A stretch of 64,000 nt of DNA. It comes from Opitutaceae bacterium (GTDB lineage: Bacteria > Verrucomicrobiota > Verrucomicrobiia > Opitutales > Opitutaceae). Below are positions 44,537 through 52,784 of the stretch, one piece after another; the stretch's first letter is position 1, and each line of letters starts with the position of its first letter. The stretch lies in contig JAUYAK010000124.1 in the NCBI GenBank assembly GCA_030693515.1, forward strand, positions 18,264-82,263, given 5' to 3'. The position numbers were made by a program, and so were the translations under genes. The notes below the pieces were generated by a model. That model made no database searches. It saw only the letters and a program-made list of their open reading frames with translations, and was not told the DNA's origin.

Positions 44537-47307
44537 ACGGCGACGCGATGGCGGACCTGTTGTTTCTGGCCTTGCTGGACGATGGCCATATGCGCGTTGT
44601 GCAGACGCGTGCGCTCGACGGCTTCGAGCACGCGCGCCGATTCTTCGGCCGCCTGCCGGCGTTCTGCCTCTGCCGTGATCTCATTTTGCAGATCCATCGC
44701 CAACTCACGACCGCCGACGCGCACCACATTGGCGCGCAGTTCGTCACGGTCGGAGGTGAAAACCATGACGCGCTTCCGCCCGCGGGAAATCGTGACATAC
44801 CACTGTTCCGCACTCGTCGCGGCGCGATTCGCCGCATCCGAGAAAAGCACCGTATCCACGGTCTTGCCCTGCGAACCATAGGAGGTGACGGCGTAGCCGC
44901 GGACCAGCACGCATTGCGCGGGCGCGACAGTCTTTCTCTTTCCCTCCGCGCCCGCCACGCTCAGCACTCCGTCAGCGGCGATGCTGTGCACGGTCACGAG
45001 TTCGCCATTGTTGAGCGGCAGCCCCTCGCGAGACGTTGCGTTCAGCTTGAGCTGCAATCGGTCGCCCGGCGCAATCTCCAGCTCGCGGCGGGTAGTGACG
45101 ACGATGCGCTTGGCGTAATGGTAGCTCAGGGTCGAACGCCGCCCGTTCTTGATGATGACGAGACCGCGAGCATTCGCCTCGACGATCTCGCAGAGTTCGC
45201 CTTTGGCGTAGCGACCGTAGCGCTGAATGAAACACGCATATTGGCCGAGCCGGTAAAAACGCGGGTCGCGTTTTTGGGCTTCGCCCAAGTCAACTGGCTG
45301 GAAAGTCGGAAGCGTCTTGCCCGTCTTGATCTGGCCTGAATCCCGCAGCCGAGTGCGAACCGTTTCGTTCACGGCGTTTGCCTCGTCTCGGGTTTGCGCG
45401 ACCACCAGTGCATTCTCGTTCCGGCCGACCGCCGCGAGATATTCGTCCGCCAGCCTAGCGCGCCGCTCCCCACCGCCGCATTCGCGCACGCAGCCGAGCC
45501 GGTCGAGCCGGTCGTATGAACCGACAATGTCGCCGGTCGCAGCAGCTTTGACCGCGGCGCGATACTGGCGGATGAAGCCCCGTTCTTTGGCCGACGCACC
45601 GAGAGCCGGATCTTGCCGGCGAATCTCTCTCAGCACCGCCGGTTTCAGCCGGGCGTGCTTCTCAATCGCGCGGAGCGCGTCGGAGGCCGCAACCGCGCCA
45701 TGCTGGCGCGTGTCGCCGGAAAGGATCAGCCGGCCGGCATTGGCTTGAACAACCCGAATAAGATCTCGCAGATCGCGTCCGCCGATTTGTCCCGCCTCAT
45801 CGACCACGACGACCGCACCGCGCGGCAGTTGCCGCGTTTGCAGAAACCGGGCGAGGGTTTCAGCCGCCAGCCCATCTTTTTTGAGATCGGCGACCTGCTG
45901 ACGTTGGGGGGCCAGAACGACCACCGGATGGCCGGCCGCCGAAAGACCCCGCTCGACCTCACCCAACGTCCGACTCTTGCCCGTGCCGGCGCCGCCGCGG
46001 AACAACGTAATGAAGTCAGGGCTCTGGAGAATTGTTTCGACTGCTGCTTTCTGTTCAGCCGACAGGCTCGCGGATGGTCGATGGCTGGCGTTGAGTTCGG
46101 AATGAGCGCCCCGGCCGTCATGGGCGGCGATGACGATTTCCAACTCGCAACGCAGGACTTCAGGTGAAGTGAGCTTGCCGGTCGTTTCTTGGCGAACATA
46201 GCCCCGCTGATCGATGGCGTGCCGCAACAACGACAGATCGAAAGCCTCGCCGCGACCGCGTGCGAGGGCGGCGGACATCAGCTCGTCATCGCGGACGACC
46301 GAGCGCCGCTCAAATAGGTGTTCATCTGCCCAAGCGACAATTCCCGCCACATCGGGGGCCGGTGGCCCCGGCTGCTTTGCCGGCTTCAACGCAGCGAGCG
46401 CCTTCGCCTCGTCACGGGTGAGCTGTTGCAGCCACGAGGGGCGGAGCTTGTCCGCCGTCGCCTCTTTGATTTTCCGGCGCCGGTTTTCGTGAGCGACGCG
46501 CCGACGCACGGTGTTCACATCCGCACCCCGGTCTTCGCGCGCCAGCCGCTTCGCCGCATCTTCATCGATCTGCTGATGACGTTTCGAGAAGCGGTCGATG
46601 ACGGTTCGCGGAACGTGTTTGATCTCGAAATCGCGCCCGTTGTTTTCGATGTCGTAACCCAACGCACGGAGGCCGCGGCAGAGTTCGTGGTAGTAGAGAT
46701 TCTCGGCGAATTTTTGCGCCCGATACATGGCCTGAACTTCGAGTGCCTTCCACCGATTTTCGGCGCCGTCGAATGTGGCGTTCATCAGAACGCAGTGCGT
46801 GTGAAGATGGGGATCGAGCTCCCGGCTCGTGTCGTGACGGAAGGACGCTCCCACGACGTTGGCGGTATTCCGGTCGCCGTGCTGAGCGGATTTTCGCACG
46901 CGCGTGGCGGCGAATTTTTCCAGCTCATTCATCGCCTGTCGCACCGCGCGATCGTGCAGATTGAAAATACGTTCATCCTGTAGGTATGCGACCACGGACA
47001 CGCTCTTCGGCGGGCTGATCGTGAAGTCGTAAAAGACGCGGCGATTCGAAACGGACTTCTCGCCATCGTTCCGATTCGTGTTCTTCCGGGCCGTCAGTCG
47101 CCGGCCGGTTTGAGGATGCAATCCTTCGCACAGTGCGAGAAAATCGGCTTCCTTGACCGAGCCTTTGAGGCCGAGTTTTTCCGCACCGATGCCGAACCAG
47201 TCGCCCGTCACTTTCTGACCTTCAGCATAGTAGTCACCAGCGGAAAGGTGCTCTCGGAAATACGACTTGGCGTTGCGCAAATTGAGTTGGGACTTCGACC
47301 TGAGCAT
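44533..47307 (-). CDS. trwC: MobF relaxase-helicase (TrwC/TraI type)
   Basis: 924 residues from MLRSKSQLNLRNAKSYFREH, which has the tyrosine region (Y16, Y26-Y27) of TrwC-like relaxases. The three-His motif is SRELDPHLHTHCVLMNATFD. After a linker comes the helicase with RGGAGTGKSRTLGEVERGLS (Walker A), GAVVVVDEAGQIG (Walker B), then LILSGDTRQHGAV and the C-terminal QGKTVDTVLFSDAANRAATS and WYVTISRGRKRVMVF. The longer frame to 47379 overlaps the control region and is not needed. It nicks and unwinds DNA for conjugative transfer. An oriT should be near; a candidate lies at 47419-47731. Confidence 0.93.
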   Translation of the reverse strand: MLRSKSQLNLRNAKSYFREHLSAGDYYAEGQKVTGDWFGIGAEKLGLKGSVKEADFLALCEGLHPQTGRRLTARKNTNRNDGEKSVSNRRVFYDFTISPPKSVSVVAYLQDERIFNLHDRAVRQAMNELEKFAATRVRKSAQHGDRNTANVVGASFRHDTSRELDPHLHTHCVLMNATFDGAENRWKALEVQAMYRAQKFAENLYYHELCRGLRALGYDIENNGRDFEIKHVPRTVIDRFSKRHQQIDEDAAKRLAREDRGADVNTVRRRVAHENRRRKIKEATADKLRPSWLQQLTRDEAKALAALKPAKQPGPPAPDVAGIVAWADEHLFERRSVVRDDELMSAALARGRGEAFDLSLLRHAIDQRGYVRQETTGKLTSPEVLRCELEIVIAAHDGRGAHSELNASHRPSASLSAEQKAAVETILQSPDFITLFRGGAGTGKSRTLGEVERGLSAAGHPVVVLAPQRQQVADLKKDGLAAETLARFLQTRQLPRGAVVVVDEAGQIGGRDLRDLIRVVQANAGRLILSGDTRQHGAVAASDALRAIEKHARLKPAVLREIRRQDPALGASAKERGFIRQYRAAVKAAATGDIVGSYDRLDRLGCVRECGGGERRARLADEYLAAVGRNENALVVAQTRDEANAVNETVRTRLRDSGQIKTGKTLPTFQPVDLGEAQKRDPRFYRLGQYACFIQRYGRYAKGELCEIVEANARGLVIIKNGRRSTLSYHYAKRIVVTTRRELEIAPGDRLQLKLNATSREGLPLNNGELVTVHSIAADGVLSVAGAEGKRKTVAPAQCVLVRGYAVTSYGSQGKTVDTVLFSDAANRAATSAEQWYVTISRGRKRVMVFTSDRDELRANVVRVGGRELAMDLQNEITAEAERRQAAEESARVLEAVERTRLHNAHMAIVQQGQKQQVRHRVAV

Positions 47308-47418
47308 GAGGAATGGGCCGACTTCGCGGCAGGGACTTAGCAACGCACGAGGCGTTGTTTTGATTGCAGAACGCGTCACTCCTTACGCCCAGGCGTAAGG
47401 TTTGATCTTTCGTAAATA

Positions 47419-47731
47419 CGACACGCGGCGTGTCGCTTATGGGAGCGTGTCAACCGGCGCAGTCTTGCGCCCCCGTGGAGGAAACACGTTCCCGCCGCAC
47501 GGTGGCGGTTGTGCCTATTTCCGACCCCCACGAAATCGCGCCGCGCTGGCGCTGCTATCGGCGCGACCTCGTGGCCCGCGGAGCGTGCGGCACGGGGCGG
47601 AGACTCGGGCGCGCTCTTTCGCTGCGGGGCGCCGGACGCCTTGCAGCCGACTGCGCGGTCCGCGGCGGCGGCGTCGCCCCTTCGCTTCGAGCGTCCCGAG
47701 ACTCCGCCCTGGCCGCCGGTTGTGGGCGCAC
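47419..47731. repeat. Copy B of the non-coding element, candidate oriT
   Basis: Directly upstream of the relaxase gene: a perfect 7-bp hairpin CGACACG-CGG-CGTGTCG (47419-47435), then CAACCGGCG (47451-47459) and its inverse CGCCGGTTG (47714-47722), the ends shared with copy A at 37.4 kb. GGCGCA-GTCT-TGCGCC adds a second stem. MobF oriTs are short intergenic regions with inverted repeats next to the relaxase gene, so this is the best oriT candidate in the window. The nic site cannot be located from the sequence alone. Confidence 0.55.
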
Positions 47732-47753
47732 CCGCGCACACCCGAAAATAGGA

Positions 47754-48653
47754 TCAGCTATTTTCCTGACGCGCCTCGTCCCTCTCGCAGTGCACACCTG
47801 CTTTGGAACGCGCGGAGCGCACTTGTCGGTGCATGAGATCGGCGAGGGATTTCAGTTGGCGCGGACCCAGCTCATTGAACGAGGTGAGCGGTTTCTTGAG
47901 CCCGAGTTTTTCCTCGGCGAACTCGCGAATGCGCTTACGGTCCCAACCGAGTTCACGAGCACAACTGTAGGTCGCGCGGTAGAGATCGGTTTGCCAGGCG
48001 TCGGGATTGCGACCGCGCAATCGCGACCGGTGAATCGCGCGTTGCTGCTTCAAAAATCGCATCGCATCGGCGAACTGCTCACGCGGCAAAAGGGCATACG
48101 AAAGAACCCGGAAGCGGCGCTGGAGCATCCGGTGACCCGCCGTGAAATTCGGTTGGCTGTCGTCACCGGCCAGCCGCGCCGCCAGCTCCGCGATGACTGC
48201 GCGGATTTCGCTGCGCTGCTCCGCCGTCAGGTGTCGTTCGTCGGGTTCGATGCCGCTCCGATGGACGACCCGTTCCGTCAAGATGGCGTCGCGACCCGCC
48301 ACCAACACCCGGTTCCCGCGTCCGTTGACGTGCACATTTGCGCCGGGCAGATCGACCGGCTTCGGCAAACGAGCCGCGAGTTCCTCCGTTAGGCGGATGA
48401 CTTCGGGATCCTCGTGAAGCCGGGCGGATGACAACTCTTCCGCGAGGACGGCTTTCCTCATGCCCGATTCCGGTTTCGCGGTAGCGAGTTCGAGAACCTT
48501 GGCGCCGTCCGAACCTTCGCCGAAGCGTCGGCGGAGATAATGTTTCACCGCGTCGTAGATGTCCTTGATCGATTGCGCAGCGGCGTCCTGAACGGGCTTT
48601 TTAAGAAATGCCGCGGCCGACAACAGGGCAGTAATGATGGATTCTGTTTGCAT
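47754..48653 (-). CDS. Hypothetical protein with a STAND-like GRD motif and antirepressor-like C-terminus
   Basis: 299 residues. The N-terminal part (IITALLSAAAFLKKPVQDAA, SIKDIYDAVKHYLRRRFGEG) is helical, a middle stretch NVHVNGRGNRVLVAGRDAIL resembles the GNxxVAGRDI motif of bacterial STAND/NACHT-associated proteins, and the C-terminal domain ARELGWDRKRIREFAEEKLG, LKKPLTSFNELGPRQLKSLA resembles ORF6C/KilA-C type antirepressor ends. It is not a known relaxosome protein. A palindrome, GACGCC-CTAGCGCT-GGCGTC at 48654-48673, touches its ATG and may be an operator. Role unknown; defence or regulation is possible. Confidence 0.6.
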   Translation of the reverse strand: MQTESIITALLSAAAFLKKPVQDAAAQSIKDIYDAVKHYLRRRFGEGSDGAKVLELATAKPESGMRKAVLAEELSSARLHEDPEVIRLTEELAARLPKPVDLPGANVHVNGRGNRVLVAGRDAILTERVVHRSGIEPDERHLTAEQRSEIRAVIAELAARLAGDDSQPNFTAGHRMLQRRFRVLSYALLPREQFADAMRFLKQQRAIHRSRLRGRNPDAWQTDLYRATYSCARELGWDRKRIREFAEEKLGLKKPLTSFNELGPRQLKSLADLMHRQVRSARSKAGVHCERDEARQENS

Positions 48654-48956
48654 GACGCCCTAGCGCTGGCGTCAACCGCAGCTCAGAATCCAACAGGGAA
48701 AATACGTTCAATGCGGCCTCGGGCGATTGAACCTATTCCAGCGCAGACATGACGATGGCCGCGAGTGGTGCCACGTCGGGCCGTCCATCTTGCCTGGGCC
48801 GAGTCACAACATTAACAGAGGATTAGCGTGCACTTTCGGGCCGATGGCCGCTATCGGCTGCGCACGTTTCGGCGTGGAGGCCTCGCGCGCTAAAGGCCTT
48901 TTTGATTCGCCGGCAATCAATTCACCAGATTCCGAAAGTCCGTCCAAAACTGCAGC
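48654..48956. other. 303-base intergenic region
   Basis: It contains the palindrome GACGCC-CTAGCGCT-GGCGTC (48654-48673) next to the start of the 299-residue gene, and a short AGGCC/GGCCT stem at 48878-48899 followed by a run of five T (plus direction). No gene is visible. Confidence 0.5.
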
Positions 48957-51059
48957 TCACTTTTCACGATCAACAGCCATCGCGGCGGAGGGCGGCGCCG
49001 CTAGAGCGACGGACTTACTCCGCAGTAGCCGTAACGCGTTCGCGACCACCAATAGCGTGGCACCCGTGTCCGCCATGATGGCAAGCCAGAGGCTCGCGTA
49101 GCCCATCAGAGTCAGAACCAGAAAAATAAGTTTAAGCGAGAGGGCGAAGGCGATGTTGAATCGGATGATCCCGAGCGTCCGCCGGCCGAGCCGGATTGTC
49201 TCCGCGATCTTCGCGAGATCGTCCTGCATCAGCGCGATGTCGGCGGTCTCGATTGCGGCATCGGTGCCCGCGACGCCCATCGCAATGCCAACCGTGGCGG
49301 TCGCCATCGCGGGCGCATCGTTCACGCCGTCGCCCACCATGCCGACGATGCCGTATTTTTCGCGCAGCGCCTTCACCGCTCCGACTTTGTCGTCTGGCAG
49401 GAGGTCGCCGCGCGGGTCGTCAATCCCGACCTGTTTCGCGATGAAGTCCACCGTGCGCTGGTTGTCGCCGCTCAGCATCATCACCGATTCCACGCCTGCT
49501 TCGTGGAGGGCGCGGATCGCATCGGCGGCGTTCGCACGCAACGTGTCTCCGATGGCGATAATGCCGAGCACTTCGCCTTTGCAGCCGTCGTGCGGCCGGT
49601 GGCCGACCACCACCACGGAATGACCCCGGCTCTCGATGGTCGCGAGGCGACGTTCGATCTCTTCGCTGCAAACGCCAAGTTCGTGGGCGAAGCGGTGGTT
49701 GCCGACGAAGTGCGGATGGCCGTCCACCACGCCTTCAGCCCCGCGGCCCGATTGATTTTTGTAATTCTCGGCGCGAGGAAAAGTGATGCCGAGTGCTTCC
49801 GTGTGCTTCACGATAGCCACTGCCAAAGGATGGGCCGAGTGAACATCGATTGCCGCCGCGGCCCGGAGGATGGCCTTTTCCTCGTTGCTGCCGATGACGT
49901 CCACCCCTTGCACCTTCGGCTTCCCCTCGGTGATTGTGCCGGTCTTATCGACCGCGAGCGCCTTCAATTTCGCGATGGATTCCAAGTGCGCGCCGCCTTT
50001 TACGAGCACGCCCCGCTTCGCCAGGGCGGTCAGACCGGCGACGATGGATACCGGCGTAGAAATGACGAGGGCGCACGGGCACGCGATGATTAGCAGCACG
50101 CAGGCCTTATACAGCCATTGAGACCACTCGCCGTCCATGAGCAGCGGCGGAACCAGAAAAACCAACAAGGCAGCAACTGTGACGATGGGGGTATAGTAGC
50201 GGGCGAAGAGGTCCACGAAACGCTGCGTCGGCGCCTTTTGCTCCTGCGCCTCTTTCACGAGACGAATAATTTTGGCCAGTGTAGTGTCGCCGGAGGCCTT
50301 CGTAACTCGAATTTCGAGAGAACCTTCGCCGTTGATCGTGCCGGCGAAGACGCCGTCGCCGGCTTTCTTATCCACGGGCACCGACTCACCCGTGATCGGC
50401 GCTTGGTTTACCGCGGACTCGCCGCGGGTAACTTCGCCGTCGAGGGGAATGCTCATCCCCGATTTCACCGCGACAATTTCATCCACCTTTACTTCCTCGA
50501 CCGGAACCTCGACGAAGTTTCCGCCGCGATTCACCGTGGCGCTTTTTGGGGCGATTTCGAGCAAGGCCTCCACGGCGCGCCGGGCGCGGCGATCCGCCCA
50601 GCCCTCAAGCCACTCGGCGACGCCAAAAAGGAACACGACCGCAGCCGCTTCGATCCACTCGCCAATGATCGACGCACCAATCGCCGCGATCACGACGAGC
50701 AGGTTGATATCCGGTCGGAATCGGAGCAGCGCACGACCCGCCTTCCGAAGCAGAAACCAGCCGCCTGCGGCCATGCCGCCAATCGCGAGCCCGGCGACGC
50801 CTTTCTTCCCAAGGAGATTCAGCCACTCGGCGATCACCCCTCCTCCCACCAACACGCCAGAAATCACCAGACTGATCGACTCAGCGCGACTGCTGCCATG
50901 CGTATGACCTTCGTGCTCTCCCTCCGCATGGTCGTGTCCAGCGTGTGGGTCCGCGCGGGCGGGACTGGCCGGCTCGTGTTGTGTGTCCTCCGGTCCGTGA
51001 GCATGGCCTTCATGTCCCTTCGCGGTGCTGGGGTTGGAGGGACGATTGTTCGGGTTCAT
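48957..51059 (-). CDS. zntA: Zn/Cd/Pb-type P-type ATPase (ZntA/CadA-like) with a His-rich N-terminus
   Basis: 700 residues. The first 57 are His-rich (GHEGHAHGPEDTQHE, ADPHAGHDHAEGEHEGHTHG) and replace the usual HMA domain. The core has ITGESVPVDKKAGD, ACVLLIIACPCALVISTPVS (CPC at about 327-329), DKTGTITEGK (Asp at 371), HSAHPLAVAIVK, MLSGDNQRTVDFI, GDGVNDAPAM and the C-terminal IMADTGATLLVVANALRLLR, all typical of the Zn/Cd/Pb class (P1B-2). It ends the third czc operon. The 80-residue membrane protein is 36 bases upstream. It exports divalent zinc, cadmium or lead from the cytoplasm. Confidence 0.93.
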   Translation of the reverse strand: MNPNNRPSNPSTAKGHEGHAHGPEDTQHEPASPARADPHAGHDHAEGEHEGHTHGSSRAESISLVISGVLVGGGVIAEWLNLLGKKGVAGLAIGGMAAGGWFLLRKAGRALLRFRPDINLLVVIAAIGASIIGEWIEAAAVVFLFGVAEWLEGWADRRARRAVEALLEIAPKSATVNRGGNFVEVPVEEVKVDEIVAVKSGMSIPLDGEVTRGESAVNQAPITGESVPVDKKAGDGVFAGTINGEGSLEIRVTKASGDTTLAKIIRLVKEAQEQKAPTQRFVDLFARYYTPIVTVAALLVFLVPPLLMDGEWSQWLYKACVLLIIACPCALVISTPVSIVAGLTALAKRGVLVKGGAHLESIAKLKALAVDKTGTITEGKPKVQGVDVIGSNEEKAILRAAAAIDVHSAHPLAVAIVKHTEALGITFPRAENYKNQSGRGAEGVVDGHPHFVGNHRFAHELGVCSEEIERRLATIESRGHSVVVVGHRPHDGCKGEVLGIIAIGDTLRANAADAIRALHEAGVESVMMLSGDNQRTVDFIAKQVGIDDPRGDLLPDDKVGAVKALREKYGIVGMVGDGVNDAPAMATATVGIAMGVAGTDAAIETADIALMQDDLAKIAETIRLGRRTLGIIRFNIAFALSLKLIFLVLTLMGYASLWLAIMADTGATLLVVANALRLLRSKSVALAAPPSAAMAVDREK

Positions 51060-51095
51060 AGTAGCTTCAGGCGGAATCGTGAGGTTTCAGAGAGG

Positions 51096-51338
51096 TTAGG
51101 AGTTTCGAGCGGCGCGATAGCGGCGCACACGACACCAGAAACGAACCGTCTCAACAGCGACGCCGACAAACAGCCCCGCGAACATGGGGACAGCCATAAG
51201 CAACATTTTCGGTTTCCCCGCGGCCACTTCGAGGCCGGCCCCCACCAGCCAGCCCACAAAAAGCCCCGCCATGATTCCGATGAATCCGAATTCGGGTTTG
51301 GGCGGCAAGAGCTGACGCTCATGGCGAGATCGGTTCAT
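51096..51338 (-). CDS. 80-residue two-helix membrane protein paired with a P-type ATPase (member 2)
   Basis: 80 residues from MNRSRHERQLLPPKPEFGFI. Helices GIMAGLFVGWLVGAGLEVAA and MLLMAVPMFAGLFVGVAVET are followed by a basic end VRFWCRVRRYRAARNS. Same length (80), same helix spacing and same VExVRFW ending as the gene at 22758-23000, and again directly upstream of a P-type ATPase. The longer frame to 51380 is not needed because 51338 is the matching start. Unrecognised family; likely an accessory to the ATPase. Confidence 0.72.
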   Translation of the reverse strand: MNRSRHERQLLPPKPEFGFIGIMAGLFVGWLVGAGLEVAAGKPKMLLMAVPMFAGLFVGVAVETVRFWCRVRRYRAARNS

Positions 51339-51351
51339 CAGCCCGGGTAAG

Positions 51352-51756
51352 TCAGTTGCCGTGCGGTTCCTCATGCGCACGAACTTCGACCGACGCCGTG
51401 CCCGCAGGTAGGTTGATTGCCTGTTTGAAATAGGCGTGCGGTCGTGGCATTCGTCCCGAGCCCGGCAGGTTATGAGGTCTTACGTTCGCCCGCTCTTCGG
51501 CAACTTTCCGACCCGTGCCATCGAGATAGACGATGTCGATATGGGAGTCGGGACTTGTCTGACCTTTGAACTCGCGCATCGCATAGGCTTCGAGCGCGAG
51601 TGTGCCTTCGTTGAGAACAAAACGCGGCCGGTAGACCTCCACCGCGGACGACGATATGCCCGCTAGCCGGACGCCTCCTACCTGGGACGGAATGTTGTAG
51701 GAAGCGCAGCCCGCCGCGCCAACGACCGCGAAGGTTATGCAGTGAATCGCTTTCAT
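51352..51756 (-). CDS. Small lipoprotein, family member 2 of 3
   Basis: 134 residues with signal sequence MKAIHCITFAVVGAAGCASY (lipobox GAAGC). The mature part follows the same order as the lipoproteins at 19260 and 52374: AVEVYRPRFVLNEG, DSHIDIVYLDGTGRKVAEER, VRPHNLPGSGRMPRPHAYF and ASVEVRAHEEPHGN. The C-terminal VRAHxEPH motif is shared with member 3. It sits between the 80-residue membrane gene (13 bases) and the secreted GPxGG gene. No known domain; probably anchored in the outer membrane. Confidence 0.75.
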   Translation of the reverse strand: MKAIHCITFAVVGAAGCASYNIPSQVGGVRLAGISSSAVEVYRPRFVLNEGTLALEAYAMREFKGQTSPDSHIDIVYLDGTGRKVAEERANVRPHNLPGSGRMPRPHAYFKQAINLPAGTASVEVRAHEEPHGN

Positions 51757-51844
51757 TGAATTGAGTGAGGACTACGCCCGGGTGACGGCGGGCCGTCGTG
51801 CGTGGCTTGCCGCCGCGTCTTGGCAAGCGACGGATCGTTTTCGC

Positions 51845-52327
51845 TTACTTCTTCTTTTTATCGTCGTGATCGTGTTTGTGGTCCTTGCCAGCGTCGTCGC
51901 ACGTGCACGCGTATTCGGCGCGTTTACACTCGGCGCAGATTTCATCATGAAACAGCACACGGTAGTTCTTTGGCCGTGCGCTCGCGTTGTCGCGGACCTG
52001 CACTACCACGGTGTAATCGTCGCCCTCGGGGAGGGCGGTTTTCGAGACCAACGCGCCGTTCTTCTCGGCGAAAGCCAGATTCACTTTACCGCTCTTGGCT
52101 TCGGCGGTCGCGCTTACGACCTGACCGGAAAGGGCCATTGGCTTGAGGGCTTTGTCGTAGAACGACACGGTGACGGTGCGGTCCTTCTCTACGAAGAACT
52201 CAACATGCGGCGCATCAGTGGTAAGAATCCGCCCGCCTTTGGGGCCGGGAATGGGCTTGGCAAAAAGCGCCACGGCGGAAACCGCGAGCGCGAGGAATGT
52301 AGTGGCGATGTATCGGGTAGTTTTCAT
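51845..52327 (-). CDS. Secreted GPxGG-domain protein with a Cys/His-rich tail
   Basis: 160 residues with signal peptide MKTTRYIATTFLALAVSAVA ending LFA. The domain from about residue 27 reads PGPKGGRILTTDAPHVEFFV, DRTVTVSFYDKALKPM, ending GDDYTVVVQVRDN, and resembles the N-terminal domain of the CzcB at 26323 and the insert of the RcnA-like protein at 19694. The tail has CAECKRAEYACTCDDAGKD followed by HKHDHDDKKKK, strongly metal-binding. The start at 52327 opens the signal; the longer frame overlaps the upstream gene. Probably a periplasmic metallochaperone for the CzcCBA pump of its operon. Confidence 0.75.
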   Translation of the reverse strand: MKTTRYIATTFLALAVSAVALFAKPIPGPKGGRILTTDAPHVEFFVEKDRTVTVSFYDKALKPMALSGQVVSATAEAKSGKVNLAFAEKNGALVSKTALPEGDDYTVVVQVRDNASARPKNYRVLFHDEICAECKRAEYACTCDDAGKDHKHDHDDKKKK

Positions 52328-52373
52328 GGACAGAAAAATTGGTGCACGACGGAGATTTTCTTGCGCCCGGTGC

Positions 52374-52784
52374 TCAGGGCCGATGCTCCGGTTCGTCGTG
52401 TGCCCGCACTTCGATTCGCACCGCACCGGCGGGCAGCGCATCGAGCGGCACGGAATAGTTGCCCTGCCGATTCGGCGCACGACGGGCGTTGATGAGCCGG
52501 CGCGGATAAAACTCCACGCGCTCCTCCCGGAGCGCCGCGCCGTTTTGGTCGAAAAATCGAACATCCAAATGCGTCCGCTCGGTAGTCTTGGCTTCGTAAA
52601 CCTTAACGACGAAGCCAGTCAGTTCGAGGCGCCCGTCACGCACTCGCAATCCGGGCGGCCGGACCACGACACTCTCGGATGAGGCCGGCACCGTGATAAA
52701 GTCGCGCGCGTGCGCGGGGAGCGGAGGCGCGCTGGCGCATCCAGCGAGGCCCACGGCCGCGACGAGAGTCCAAAGCACTTTCAT
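52374..52784 (-). CDS. Small lipoprotein, family member 3 of 3
   Basis: 136 residues with signal sequence MKVLWTLVAAVGLAGCASAP (lipobox GLAGC). The mature part has SVVVRPPGLRVRDGRLELTG, RTHLDVRFFDQNGAALREER, EFYPRRLINARRAPNRQGNY and VRIEVRAHDEPEHRP, in the same order as the lipoproteins at 19260 and 51352. Its ATG overlaps the czcA stop (52781-52784), so it is translated right after the pump. No known domain. The likely role is periplasmic metal handling, inferred from three independent associations with efflux operons. Confidence 0.78.
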   Translation of the reverse strand: MKVLWTLVAAVGLAGCASAPPLPAHARDFITVPASSESVVVRPPGLRVRDGRLELTGFVVKVYEAKTTERTHLDVRFFDQNGAALREERVEFYPRRLINARRAPNRQGNYSVPLDALPAGAVRIEVRAHDEPEHRP

